A program made the position numbers and the translations under genes. Positions 16,428-23,271 of a stretch of DNA of 32,978 nucleotides are shown one piece after another. Source of the stretch: a virus; IMG/VR virus record IMGVR_UViG_3300031772_000163, positions 1-32,978 of that record; one strand, 5' to 3'. Every line of letters starts with the position of its first letter. The first letter of the stretch is position 1. The notes beneath the pieces are model-generated. The model had not been told where the DNA came from and ran no database searches. It worked only from the letters and a program-made list of their open reading frames with translations.

Positions 16428-18736
16428 TGACCGCCGGGGACGCAAGTGTAAAGATATGGAAGAATGCTAATGACTATCTTCTATATGATAATTATACTAA
16501 TGCTCAAACCAGCAAGTTGATGAACTTCGAATATCAACATATAGAGAACTATCCCAAGAAGTTGAAGGTAACGCTATCGAACGCCGATACCGATAGATAT
16601 AATATTCTATCCGCTACCTTTCAGGGATGGTCTAATGGGGCATTAATCGCAGCCGTAGATATAGGGGATTATGTTGGCTTTGGATTGGCTCCGACCACTA
16701 CAGGCACGGTTGTGAACGTATTCTGGGGTGTAATCGCGGATATTCAACCAGACTTCTCCAGTGGCACTGTTACATTGGTATGTGATGAACTGAGTGAGAT
16801 GTATGAAGGGATAAAATCCAATAAACTGGTATTCTCTCATTTTAGAGACGGTAAGATTGTCCAAGATTCTAAAACTACCGCTGCAAATTATTGGGCATTG
16901 ACTGGAATAACTGAATCTGTAATCGCGCTACCGTTCTCAAAGGTAGAGTTCTGCGCTTCCGATTCCATCATTGAGACATATACTCCTGGAATAATGGCGG
17001 AGGAAGCCTTCACCAATGGACAACTTGCTCAGAAATGGCTTAACCTTGACGCTGATGCGTTATTCGGTCTTAGTTTCACGGTAACTAACCTACTTGGAAG
17101 TGCTCACACACTAACAGTAGTTCTTCATCCCGATAATGGGAGTGGAAAACCTAATACCGCAATAACATTAGCAACATCGGAGATAGCTATTATAAACGCG
17201 TCTTCCGGGTTCATTACCTATACTACATATTTTACTCCATGGACCGCACCAATTGCTATCGTTCCGGGACAAGTATATTGGTTCCGGTTCGTATTGAATG
17301 CTTCCGATGTGAATACAAAACTTCAGACCGACCAAATATCTCCATATCCGACCTTCCCATCATTCGAGAAGTGGGATGGGGCAGCGTGGGTGACCAATCT
17401 GAACGAATCCATAGGGACTTCAATCTTACTTGGTAAGTATGAAACCATAGGCTGGACGAATTGTACTTGGCAACCAACGACCTTGTTTGTAAAGGTCATT
17501 AATACAGTTGGAACGTCTCCTCACAAGCGCGGGAGGGTATCATTCTACTATTCTGGTATTAACGCAAATCAGATTGCTTCAGCATTGACCGGACTATCAC
17601 AACCATTATCTGGTGATTTGGCATTAAACTATGCCGTTCCAACTGGATATCTATCGGTTAAGACCTTCCCTATCTGGTGCGTTGGGAATAACTATGTGGG
17701 AGCAAGCATTAGAGAATTGGCCGATATGTTCTGTGTCAACGTGTCTGGTGTTAACTATCAAGCAGCGGTAAGTCATTATAATGGGTCATATACCCCAGCG
17801 GGAGCGAACTATCTCAAGTGGTCAAGAAGACAGACGCTTTTGGATGCGTCGGTCATGACATTATCCGTCGCCGGTGTGGATAATGAAGTCAGATTGATAA
17901 GTTCCCAGAACTTCCGTAAATCAGCCAAGCGTCCAGCGTCGGTAATGGTAGTTGGTCAAGATGCTTTTGGACTTCCCGTGGTCGCGCATAGAGATGATAA
18001 GGGACTGACCAACAGTTTCAGGACCAAGACCAAACTAATGCTAACGGAATATATAACAGATTCGAATATAACCACTCTACAGCAAGCCGATGAAATAGCA
18101 AAGGCAAGATTAGACCTTAACGTGCTTGATGTATGGGAGGGGGAATTGACCATAAGCGGAACCTATCCCGATTTAATGGACGTAGTTAACAGTAGTAATA
18201 CCTACGGGAGTGGGAAGATTATAACGCTCACTTATCCAATGGCGGGTCTATCCGCCCAGAAGTTCAAGGTCAAACAGATATTGGTAACCCCGAACAGCAC
18301 CGTCATTCAGGTCAGCAACTATGACATTCTGGTGGAGAACAACTATACGGAATCATACGCCGTTGCCAGCAGAAGTGCTACTATATTGGCCCCTACCAAC
18401 GTGGATACCAATGTGTTCATAAAGATTAATTCGACTGCGATATGGACCGGTGCGGCCTATATGGAACTACAGAATGCGGCGGGAACGGCCATCGGAAGCC
18501 GTGTGTTATGCACCAAGTTCACCGACCCCACCAGGGATACTAACATTTATCATGCGGAGTTCGAAGCGGGCAATGGAACGACTACGGACGTATCTACTAC
18601 CTGGGTTGCCAAGATAGGGCTATATACGGAAATAACGGCGGGAAGTTTGATATGTATGAACCAATTGGGAGCCACTTACTATACTCCCAAGTGGTCTGGA
18701 ACAAGGATAATCGTTGACTTCGCAACAAAGGACTAA
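16427..18736 (+). CDS. Baseplate hub/tail-associated protein with inserted beta-sandwich domain
   Basis: The 769-residue protein begins with a tail-hub-like region (KLKVTLSNADTDRYNIL, GDYVGFGLAP, FWGVIADIQPDF, TVTLVCDELSEMYEG). A jelly-roll-like insert follows at about residues 190-340 (SFTVTNLLGSAHTLTVVLHP, IAIVPGQVYWFRFVLNA), of the type found in carbohydrate-binding modules. The hub pattern resumes (SIRELADMFCVN, VRLISSQNF, QQADEIAKARLDLN, GTYPDLMDVV). A C-terminal beta-sandwich (about 645-769) ends the protein. It is the last gene of the structural operon. Role as central hub is inferred from synteny and these hub-like patterns. Confidence 0.65.
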   Translation: MTAGDASVKIWKNANDYLLYDNYTNAQTSKLMNFEYQHIENYPKKLKVTLSNADTDRYNILSATFQGWSNGALIAAVDIGDYVGFGLAPTTTGTVVNVFWGVIADIQPDFSSGTVTLVCDELSEMYEGIKSNKLVFSHFRDGKIVQDSKTTAANYWALTGITESVIALPFSKVEFCASDSIIETYTPGIMAEEAFTNGQLAQKWLNLDADALFGLSFTVTNLLGSAHTLTVVLHPDNGSGKPNTAITLATSEIAIINASSGFITYTTYFTPWTAPIAIVPGQVYWFRFVLNASDVNTKLQTDQISPYPTFPSFEKWDGAAWVTNLNESIGTSILLGKYETIGWTNCTWQPTTLFVKVINTVGTSPHKRGRVSFYYSGINANQIASALTGLSQPLSGDLALNYAVPTGYLSVKTFPIWCVGNNYVGASIRELADMFCVNVSGVNYQAAVSHYNGSYTPAGANYLKWSRRQTLLDASVMTLSVAGVDNEVRLISSQNFRKSAKRPASVMVVGQDAFGLPVVAHRDDKGLTNSFRTKTKLMLTEYITDSNITTLQQADEIAKARLDLNVLDVWEGELTISGTYPDLMDVVNSSNTYGSGKIITLTYPMAGLSAQKFKVKQILVTPNSTVIQVSNYDILVENNYTESYAVASRSATILAPTNVDTNVFIKINSTAIWTGAAYMELQNAAGTAIGSRVLCTKFTDPTRDTNIYHAEFEAGNGTTTDVSTTWVAKIGLYTEITAGSLICMNQLGATYYTPKWSGTRIIVDFATKD

Positions 18737-18767
18737 TTATAAATAGTAAGACGTATATTACACCATC

Positions 18768-18830
18768 ATAGGATGCGGCACGGCATTTAAATCACTTCGA
18801 TGCCCCTCACTTTCAAGTGCCGCGTCCTAT
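18768..18830 (+). terminator. Long-stem structured element ending the late operon (terminator or ncRNA)
   Basis: ATAGGATGCGGCAC (18768-18781) pairs with GTGCCGCGTCCTAT (18817-18830): a 14-bp stem with a single G-U. Inside is a second stem GGCAT/ATGCC (18782-18786 with 18800-18804) whose 13-nt loop reads TTAAATCACTTCG. A weak T-rich stretch (CTTCTTTTG) follows. It lies 31 bases after the last structural gene and before the first early promoter, so it probably ends or processes the late transcript. Confidence 0.55.
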
Positions 18831-18854
18831 ACTTCTTTTGAAATCAGGGAAATG

Positions 18855-18862
18855 TTTATATA
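18855..18862 (+). promoter_or_regulatory. Archaeal TATA-box promoter P1 (early)
   Basis: TTTATATA sits 37 bases before ATG 18892, preceded by a purine-rich BRE-like stretch (GGGAAATG). Transcription would begin only a few bases before the start codon, and there is no SD, so the mRNA is probably almost leaderless. The downstream block TATATAGTTAT and the start context ATGACCGACGAAA recur at promoter P2 (21479). Confidence 0.65.
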
Positions 18863-18891
18863 CTACTATACATATATAGTTATTGATATAC

Positions 18892-19104
18892 ATGACCGAC
18901 GAAAAAGACAAAGCAAAGAAAGAAGACCCAAAGAATGTGAGCAACCCGTTCCCACCGATGGATTTCAGTAGCCAAATCAAAGTCCCGAATGGAGACTATA
19001 TAGTTACTGTTACCACTGGAGTGGATTCGAGTGTCATCATGACCGAACTAAAGAACATAAAAGAAGAAAATGAACGATTGTTAAAGAAATACAGGAGACA
19101 GTAA
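18892..19104 (+). CDS. Small charged early protein with C-terminal coiled coil
   Basis: The 70-residue protein has a Lys/Asp/Glu-rich N-terminus (MTDEKDKAKKEDPK), a short beta-like segment (NGDYIVTVTTGVDSSV) and a basic C-terminal helix (LKNIKEENERLLKKYRRQ). ATG 18892 is selected from its spacing to the TATA box; an upstream TTG at 18883 has no support. It is the first gene after the late operon and immediately precedes the ribbon-helix-helix regulator, so it may be early. Function unknown. Confidence 0.6.
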   Translation: MTDEKDKAKKEDPKNVSNPFPPMDFSSQIKVPNGDYIVTVTTGVDSSVIMTELKNIKEENERLLKKYRRQ

Positions 19105-19105
19105 A

Positions 19106-19288
19106 ATGCCTAAACTAATACCCACAGAACAAAGACGACAGGCCATATGCCTGACCATGCGCCCGGATATATTGACCATGATAGATAAACTTGCCACCGA
19201 GGGGAGTCCAAGAACAAGCAGGTCAGCAGTAGTCGAAATGGCAATATTGACATATATAGAATTATCGAAGTATGAAGTGAAGGAGTGA
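19106..19288 (+). CDS. Ribbon-helix-helix transcription regulator
   Basis: The 60-residue protein fits the CopG/Arc-type RHH fold: a beta strand (RRQAICLTMRPDILTMI) followed by helix 1 (DILTMIDKLATEG), a turn, and helix 2 (SRSAVVEMAILTYIEL). RHH dimers insert the strand into the DNA major groove, often at short palindromes. It lies one base after the previous stop and shares that promoter, so it may repress P1, P2 or the palindromic region near 21047-21081. That target is inferred. Confidence 0.75.
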   Translation: MPKLIPTEQRRQAICLTMRPDILTMIDKLATEGSPRTSRSAVVEMAILTYIELSKYEVKE

Positions 19289-19293
19289 TTGAA

Positions 19294-19587
19294 ATGAATC
19301 AAGCAGAAGAAAACATGGAAATAATATTCGGACCTAACTCTATGCATATAATAACTCTACCGAATGGAAAGAAACGAATGCTTTCAACGGTTAAGATTTG
19401 TGATAGATGTTATACATCTATTTCGTTAGATGACCTGGATTTGGAATTGTTTGCTCCATGCCCGGAAGATATCAAATGCCCTGAATGTGGACATATCAAC
19501 AACCCGTCTCAGCATACACAGAACAAACGGGTTGATGAATTCGTTGAGAACGGGGTAGATGATTTAGTATATGGGGAAGACAAATGA
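19294..19587 (+). CDS. Zinc-ribbon protein
   Basis: The 97-residue protein has CDRC and, about 35 residues later, CPECGH, the two knuckles of a zinc ribbon; another Cys (CPED) lies between them. The N-terminus is beta-like (MHIITLPNGKKRM). AAGGAGTGAT precedes ATG 19294; an upstream in-frame GTG at 19285 falls inside that SD. It could be a regulator or RNA-polymerase-interacting factor, but nothing more specific can be said. Confidence 0.6.
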   Translation: MNQAEENMEIIFGPNSMHIITLPNGKKRMLSTVKICDRCYTSISLDDLDLELFAPCPEDIKCPECGHINNPSQHTQNKRVDEFVENGVDDLVYGEDK

Positions 19588-19691
19588 CCGACCCCATAAT
19601 ATTCGCATGGGCGATTATATTCGCCTTCTTCCTTTTCTCAGGCTATCTATCTATTCGATTTGCTATGTGGGCGTGGGAGGATAGAAAGTGA
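19584..19691 (+). CDS. 35-residue single-pass membrane peptide
   Basis: The frame reads MTDPIIFAWAIIFAFFLF, then SGYLSIRFAMWAWEDRK. A single hydrophobic segment covers almost the whole peptide, with a charged end (EDRK). Its ATG overlaps the zinc-ribbon stop (ATGA) and its TGA overlaps the next ATG (TGATG), so it is translationally placed like a real gene. The start ATGACCGAC matches two other early genes. It may be a small membrane effector. Confidence 0.5.
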   Translation: MTDPIIFAWAIIFAFFLFSGYLSIRFAMWAWEDRK

Positions 19692-19861
19692 TGATTAAGA
19701 TGAAGGCGGGAGGGCCAATTCAGGCGGGAGATTTAGTTACATATGTAAATGGTATACTTGTATATGCATATTCGCCTATCCTGGTTATCCGAATTATGTA
19801 TTCAGAAGAAAACGATTCAGAAGAAGTGAAAGAAGACCCGAATTATACTTCGATATGGTGA
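19691..19861 (+). CDS. 56-residue hypothetical protein
   Basis: Begins MIKMKAGGPIQAGDLVTYVN, continues GILVYAYSPILVIRIMY and ends with an acidic tail (SEENDSEEVKEDP). The pattern GDLVTYVNGILVYAYSPI could be a small SH3-like barrel. It overlaps the previous stop (TGATG) and the next gene's SD. No family recognised. Confidence 0.5.
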   Translation: MIKMKAGGPIQAGDLVTYVNGILVYAYSPILVIRIMYSEENDSEEVKEDPNYTSIW

Positions 19862-19866
19862 TTAAA

Positions 19867-20160
19867 ATGATACCTTGGGAGTATAACATTCAGTTCATTC
19901 GTAGAGGATTGGGAAATGCTCAGGCCACCTACACCTATCCTGAGAATATGATTAGTATTCCCATAAGTCATGGATGGGACTGCCTGCACGGTGATAATCA
20001 TTATGACAGCACCATTAATCTAATAATCCATGAAACCGTCCATTGGGCGCAATTCCAAGACCTGGATGAAGAAGGATACGAACGAATGCTCCATAGCACA
20101 ATCTATTGGATGAAGGATGATATATTAGAACGCATGGCCGATTATATGATGAATCAATGA
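19867..20160 (+). CDS. Small HExxH (zincin-like) protein
   Basis: The 97-residue protein contains LIIHETVHWAQFQD: HETVH fits the HExxH zinc-binding motif of metallopeptidases, embedded in a hydrophobic helix as is usual. A third ligand could be one of the downstream Glu residues (for example in DEEGYERM or DDILERMAD). The N-terminal half is beta-like (ENMISIPISHGWDCLHG). GGTGAT (19857-19862) supports ATG 19867. It may be a minimal protease of the early region, or a zinc-binding protein without catalysis. The role is unknown. Confidence 0.55.
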   Translation: MIPWEYNIQFIRRGLGNAQATYTYPENMISIPISHGWDCLHGDNHYDSTINLIIHETVHWAQFQDLDEEGYERMLHSTIYWMKDDILERMADYMMNQ

Positions 20161-20162
20161 TA

Positions 20163-20189
20163 CGGTTGTGCGTAGAACAAGAACAACCG
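20163..20189 (+). promoter_or_regulatory. Inverted repeat CGGTTGT/ACAACCG
   Basis: A perfect 7-bp inverted repeat with a 13-base spacer lies between the HExxH gene and promoter P3. It could be an operator or a weak terminator hairpin. Confidence 0.4.
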
Positions 20190-20194
20190 ACCAA

Positions 20195-20206
20195 AATATA
20201 TATATA
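20195..20206 (+). promoter_or_regulatory. Archaeal TATA-box promoter P3
   Basis: AATATATATATA followed by CTACTA lies about 30-40 bases before ATG 20235. It shares TATATACTACTA with P1. A GAAGTGAT-type SD sits in the short leader. Confidence 0.55.
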
Positions 20207-20234
20207 CTACTAAAAACATTGAAGAAGTGATTAA

Positions 20235-20996
20235 ATGATAGATATACCGAAATATAGAACATCCCCCCTCACCCACGACCTTCTTGATATGACGGAGGAT
20301 TGGATGCCTCATTTTCTATCCTCAAAGAATAATATAGTTCTTAATATATATCCTCGAATTGATGAAAAGTATATTGTAGACCAATATAATCTAACGGTGA
20401 AAGCGACCTTCCAAGAACCGATAGTGGAGAAGTTCGCCCGAAACGACTTTAGTGATAGGGAGAATACTCTAAGAATAGTTCGGGAAATGGTGAGGGGTTC
20501 GAATGTATTGGGTATGAATAGACTTAGAGATAAATATAAAGAAATACATACTGAGATATTAGAATACGTCAAACCTATTACCGATATAGAAAGATTAGCA
20601 ATCCACGATAAGATAATGAACTATCTCCCCACCCATCCAATACTGCTCAAAGACGCATTGAAAGCCTTAGATATCGATATGAATTATAAAGAAGTCATAG
20701 AATTACTAAGTTCTGAGGCTATAATATATACCGGAGGCGGAAACCTACGATACATTTGTTCAGCAGACCTAAAGAATAAAGTTATTAGTTATGTTGATAA
20801 TGAATTACTTACCATGACCCGTCCCCGCCCATTATCCACCCTTAGAGACGGTTTTGACACTGAACTTACCACGGTATTCTTTACCAGCACGTTAGAGAAA
20901 GAAAACAAGTATGATATCCGACCATTACATAAGAACCAACCCGTAAAGTATCTATATCCCAAAGATATTTCAACCACTTTAGCCATATTCATTTAA
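20235..20996 (+). CDS. Winged-helix-like DNA-binding protein (candidate replication or regulatory factor)
   Basis: The 253-residue protein is the largest of the early region. Residues ~118-185 look like a winged helix: IERLAIHDKIMNYLPTHP, then LLKDALKALDIDMNYKEVIE, then SSEAIIYTGGGNLRYICS (strand-turn-strand wing). The N-terminal half is mixed alpha/beta without a recognised motif; no Walker or nuclease motif is visible. It lies directly before the AT-rich palindromic spacer, the usual relation of a replication initiator to its origin, but a transcription regulator is equally possible. Confidence 0.55.
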   Translation: MIDIPKYRTSPLTHDLLDMTEDWMPHFLSSKNNIVLNIYPRIDEKYIVDQYNLTVKATFQEPIVEKFARNDFSDRENTLRIVREMVRGSNVLGMNRLRDKYKEIHTEILEYVKPITDIERLAIHDKIMNYLPTHPILLKDALKALDIDMNYKEVIELLSSEAIIYTGGGNLRYICSADLKNKVISYVDNELLTMTRPRPLSTLRDGFDTELTTVFFTSTLEKENKYDIRPLHKNQPVKYLYPKDISTTLAIFI

Positions 20997-21053
20997 TAAT
21001 AAATAATTAATTATGATGATTTAAATATTCATTGACAACGGTCTGAACGCAGA

Positions 21054-21188
21054 ATGCGTGAAGACTATCACGATATCGTGAAAGGAGGGGTGGCATGGAA
21101 AGGTATATATACTTCAAAAATCTATTACATATCAATCAGCAAACATAACGAACTTAGAGGATATGATTTTGCTATTGATAGTATATAA
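21054..21188 (+). CDS. Possible 44-residue leaderless small protein
   Basis: The frame begins MREDYHDIVKGGVAWKG and ends HNELRGYDFAIDSI before TAA. TTTAAATA (21020-21027) lies about 30 bases before the ATG, the spacing expected for a leaderless archaeal transcript, and no SD is present. Composition looks protein-like, but it runs through the palindrome and could be chance. Confidence 0.3.
   Translation: MREDYHDIVKGGVAWKGIYTSKIYYISISKHNELRGYDFAIDSI
21068..21081. repeat. Perfect 14-bp palindrome TCACGATATCGTGA
   Basis: Uninterrupted self-complementary sequence, next to a second inverted repeat at 21047-21059. It is a good candidate operator for the ribbon-helix-helix protein or an initiator binding site. 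Confidence 0.6.
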
Positions 21189-21337
21189 GAAAATGATAGT
21201 ATAGTGTGATTTATAGTATACTTTTATAAGATAAAGTCAGACTGAGAAATATTTTTTAAATATGGTTTTAACTAATTATTTATTAATTTTAACTGGCTCG
21301 ATTAATAAATTGTTACGGTCTAAAACACAGTTTATAC

Positions 21338-21381
21338 AATTGTATAATATTAGCTATATTTTGCCTAATTGTATAATATTA
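21338..21381. repeat. Direct repeat AATTGTATAATATTA (2 copies)
   Basis: Copies at 21338-21352 and 21367-21381, 29 bases apart, inside the most AT-rich part of the intergenic region. May be an iteron or an unwinding element. Confidence 0.55.
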
Positions 21382-21478
21382 CAATGTAATATACGTATAA
21401 TATATTATATTATACTGGAAAATAGTGTCGGATTTCAGACATCATAACTATATTCCCGATACATTAAAAATACCAAGG

Positions 21479-21486
21479 TTTATATA
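21479..21486 (+). promoter_or_regulatory. Archaeal TATA-box promoter P2 (early)
   Basis: TTTATATA 41 bases before ATG 21520. Its downstream sequence (TATATATAGTTAT, then TGATA) and the start ATGACCGACGAAA closely match P1 at 18855. No SD is seen, so the leader is very short. Confidence 0.65.
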
Positions 21487-21519
21487 CATCTACTCCGTAT
21501 ATATAGTTATAATGATACT

Positions 21520-22053
21520 ATGACCGACGAAAGACTTAACAAGTCAATAGACAACAACAAGCACTATATAAGAATACTACAGAACAATCTAAAGCGTCTA
21601 CACTACTCCAAACAATCATTCATTCGCCCAGCAACGCAAGAAGAAGACGAACATGAAGGTTGCGATATAATAATAATCCCCCCATACAGCAGAAAGGTAA
21701 GGGTAGCCGTTAGACAGCGCGATATGAAGTATCATAAGTATAAAGATATAACCATTCGGACCTACAACTGCGGGGGGCAGACCGAGGTAGATAAGGCCCA
21801 TTTCACCGATATAATGCTATACGGGTGGGCAGATGACAGACAATTCAAGTATTATCTAATAGACGCCTCCAAAATATATCGACTTCATCTACTCGACCAT
21901 CTCCCAACGATAGACAATGACGACGATAGTTCGTTCGCATATATATCTATAGCCACCCTGATACATCACGATTGTTTACTTAGTCCCGAACTTACCTATC
22001 TATTCTTACCAAGCACGGAGACAAGAACATGTCAAAAAAGCAATACGACCTAA
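21520..22053 (+). CDS. Putative PD-(D/E)XK nuclease-like protein
   Basis: The 177-residue protein has the order seen in a family of phage and archaeal PD-(D/E)XK-like proteins: RPATQEEDEHEGCDIII, then RKVRVAVRQRD, then DITIRTYNCGGQTEVDK, then LYGWADDRQFKYYLIDAS. Glu/Asp in the first segment, Asp in GCDIII and a basic residue in VAVRQR would form the active site. The N-terminal helix (IRILQNNLKRLHYSKQSF) is basic. Nuclease activity could serve host DNA degradation or recombination; it is unproven. It starts from promoter P2 and overlaps the next gene by 25 bases. Confidence 0.45.
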   Translation: MTDERLNKSIDNNKHYIRILQNNLKRLHYSKQSFIRPATQEEDEHEGCDIIIIPPYSRKVRVAVRQRDMKYHKYKDITIRTYNCGGQTEVDKAHFTDIMLYGWADDRQFKYYLIDASKIYRLHLLDHLPTIDNDDDSSFAYISIATLIHHDCLLSPELTYLFLPSTETRTCQKSNTT

Positions 22054-22259
22054 AAGCGCAACTAACGGCTGTTATAGACGACCTGACCTTTATTAGAGAT
22101 AACCTACTTGACGACGATAAGCCTCTATTATGCCCCCATTGCGATAGTCGTTTCTTCCCCGTTTATACCTCACCCGACTCAAGCATCCCGAACTGTAGAA
22201 ACTGTGGGAGAAAGTTCATAGTCAGCGCCATACCCGATTGCGGGTGTGACAGCGAATGA
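22029..22259 (+). CDS. Zinc-ribbon protein
   Basis: The 76-residue protein has a helical N-terminus (QYDLKAQLTAVIDDLTFIR) and a clear zinc ribbon: CPHCDSRF, then about 18 residues, then CRNCGRKF. A Cys pair (CGC) closes the protein. The ATG overlaps the previous gene by 25 bases; the TGA overlaps the following ATG (ATGA). Likely a nucleic-acid or protein-binding adaptor. Confidence 0.65.
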   Translation: MSKKQYDLKAQLTAVIDDLTFIRDNLLDDDKPLLCPHCDSRFFPVYTSPDSSIPNCRNCGRKFIVSAIPDCGCDSE

Positions 22260-22402
22260 AGTGCGACGGTATAGACTTCATGCGAACTATCGCCCCCGCC
22301 AGCATTAAATGTGTCTTTTTCGACCCGCAATATAGAGGAGTATTGGATAAGATGTCCTATGGCAACGAAGGCGCAAGACAGAAGGAACGCGCGATTCGAT
22401 AA
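22256..22402 (+). pseudogene. Truncated DNA methyltransferase (N-terminal fragment with DPQY motif)
   Basis: The 48-residue frame begins at an ATG coupled to the zinc-ribbon stop and reads MKCDGIDFMRTIAPAS, then VFFDPQYRGVLDKM, then SYGNEGARQKERA before TAA. This is the recognisable catalytic-motif segment of a group of N4/N6 DNA methyltransferases, in which DPQY replaces DPPY and YGNEG follows. Those enzymes continue for about 200 more residues; here no frame downstream continues the family. It is a decayed gene, or a short peptide kept for another role. Another frame across the end (ATG 22359 to 22490, 43 basic residues) is also open but unsupported. Confidence 0.55.
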
Positions 22403-22453
22403 AGAACCTAGAAACACACATAAGAAAGCACTTGATATTCGTGGAGGATTAAC

Positions 22454-22642
22454 ATGGAAGAGACAACGACGCTTAAGCATTATATCGTGACCCCCAAAAT
22501 CACCAAGGATATGATATACCCATCACCCCGGCCACGCGATGCTAAGGGGCGGTTCGTTCCATATCGGGACGCGCAACGAACGGCCATGGCCGAGGCGTTA
22601 CGTGACGTCGGTCGAAGGATATCAGCCATTCTGGAGGATTGA
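22454..22642 (+). CDS. Small basic hypothetical protein
   Basis: The 62-residue protein has an N-terminal TLKHYIVTPKITKDM, a motif PRDAKGRFVPY (xxxKGRFV is common in small phage proteins) and a helix QRTAMAEALRDVGRRISAIL. GTGGAGGATT lies just before the ATG. It heads a run of four closely spaced small genes to 23164. Function unknown; DNA or RNA binding is possible from its charge. Confidence 0.55.
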   Translation: MEETTTLKHYIVTPKITKDMIYPSPRPRDAKGRFVPYRDAQRTAMAEALRDVGRRISAILED

Positions 22643-22643
22643 C

Positions 22644-22751
22644 ATGAAAGAAGATAAGGCGTTGTTATCAGAACGGGGGCTTATTTATAAACAAACGGGC
22701 AAACTCATAACAGGCAAGCGCGTCCGCATCACCATCGAGGAGTTACCATGA
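22644..22751 (+). CDS. 35-residue hypothetical protein
   Basis: Reads MKEDKALLSERGLIYKQTG, then KLITGKRVRITIEELP. TGGAGGATT precedes ATG 22644, one base after the previous stop, and its TGA overlaps the next ATG (ATGA). Coupling on both sides supports it. No family recognised. Confidence 0.5.
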   Translation: MKEDKALLSERGLIYKQTGKLITGKRVRITIEELP

Positions 22752-23164
22752 GCGGCACGTTATATTATCGTGCGAATTGGGAGAATCCGATGCATCAGCG
22801 GATACTCGCATTTAGGTCGTATGGTCCCGGCGCACCAATGACACTGAAACCGATAATAGGTGAATCGATTTTCGGTGAGCGCATCATCTATCGATGCGCA
22901 GAATGCAATCGAGAGAGAACTATATTCATGATGTATGATGACAGAAGAGACATCAAAGAACAAACCGGTACTGATTATGCGATTCTGACCGTCAGCCCCA
23001 ACCGCGTCTGCTGTTTTGATTGCTTTGAACGCAAGTTCACCCCAGATACGACATTGATTCAGGTGGCAGATAATGTAATTCTGATTTGCCCCATGGTCAA
23101 GGCATTCAAATCTATCAAGACGTTAGATATCATTGAACAGTATGGGGGATTAAAACTCATTTAG
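22748..23164 (+). CDS. Zinc-finger-containing hypothetical protein
   Basis: The 138-residue protein has YRCAECNRER and, about 45 residues later, VCCFDCFERKF, a split CxxC pair that would bind zinc. N-terminal and C-terminal parts are mixed alpha/beta (YYRANWENPMHQRILAF, VADNVILICPMVKAF). Start ATG overlaps the previous stop by four bases. Role unknown; it belongs to the same early operon as the other zinc-ribbon genes. Confidence 0.55.
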   Translation: MSGTLYYRANWENPMHQRILAFRSYGPGAPMTLKPIIGESIFGERIIYRCAECNRERTIFMMYDDRRDIKEQTGTDYAILTVSPNRVCCFDCFERKFTPDTTLIQVADNVILICPMVKAFKSIKTLDIIEQYGGLKLI

Positions 23165-23167
23165 GTA

Positions 23168-23269
23168 ATGGGGACCGGGGGCAATCTTGGATTTAAAATT
23201 GGATTTCCCTGCGGTGTTCTATACTACAAGCGTGGTTATAAAGGCCCGATTGAATATACACTGAGGTAA
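23168..23269 (+). CDS. Possible 33-residue peptide
   Basis: The frame MGTGGNLGFKIGFPCG, then VLYYKRGYKGPIEYTLR fills the gap between two genes and ends two bases before the next ATG. Only a weak SD (TAGGT) is present. It is kept because the gap is otherwise empty, with low confidence. Confidence 0.3.
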   Translation: MGTGGNLGFKIGFPCGVLYYKRGYKGPIEYTLR

Positions 23270-23271
23270 CT

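Larger units (their letters stand above)
20997..21519. other. AT-rich intergenic region with palindromes (candidate replication origin)
   Basis: This is the only long stretch without a confident gene. It has ACGCA-GAA-TGCGT (21047-21059), the perfect 14-bp palindrome TCACGATATCGTGA (21068-21081), a strong SD-like AAAGGAGG (21081-21088), and an extremely AT-rich core from 21190 to 21475. In that core AATTGTATAATATTA occurs twice, 29 bases apart (21338-21352 and 21367-21381). DNA-unwinding composition plus palindromes next to a winged-helix gene is origin-like; this is inference. A 44-codon frame at its left edge is listed separately. Confidence 0.45.

Noticed and set aside
17239-17436. 65-codon alternative-frame ORF inside the baseplate hub gene
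   Set aside because: Lies wholly inside a well supported gene and shows no start signal or family-like sequence.
21262-21447. 61-codon frame in the AT-rich spacer
   Set aside because: Composition is that of AT-rich DNA (Ile/Leu/Asn/Tyr), with no SD and overlapping direct repeats.
22359-22490. 43-residue basic frame overlapping the methyltransferase fragment and the next gene
   Set aside because: No SD or promoter, and it overlaps a gene with a good SD. Mentioned under the fragment only.
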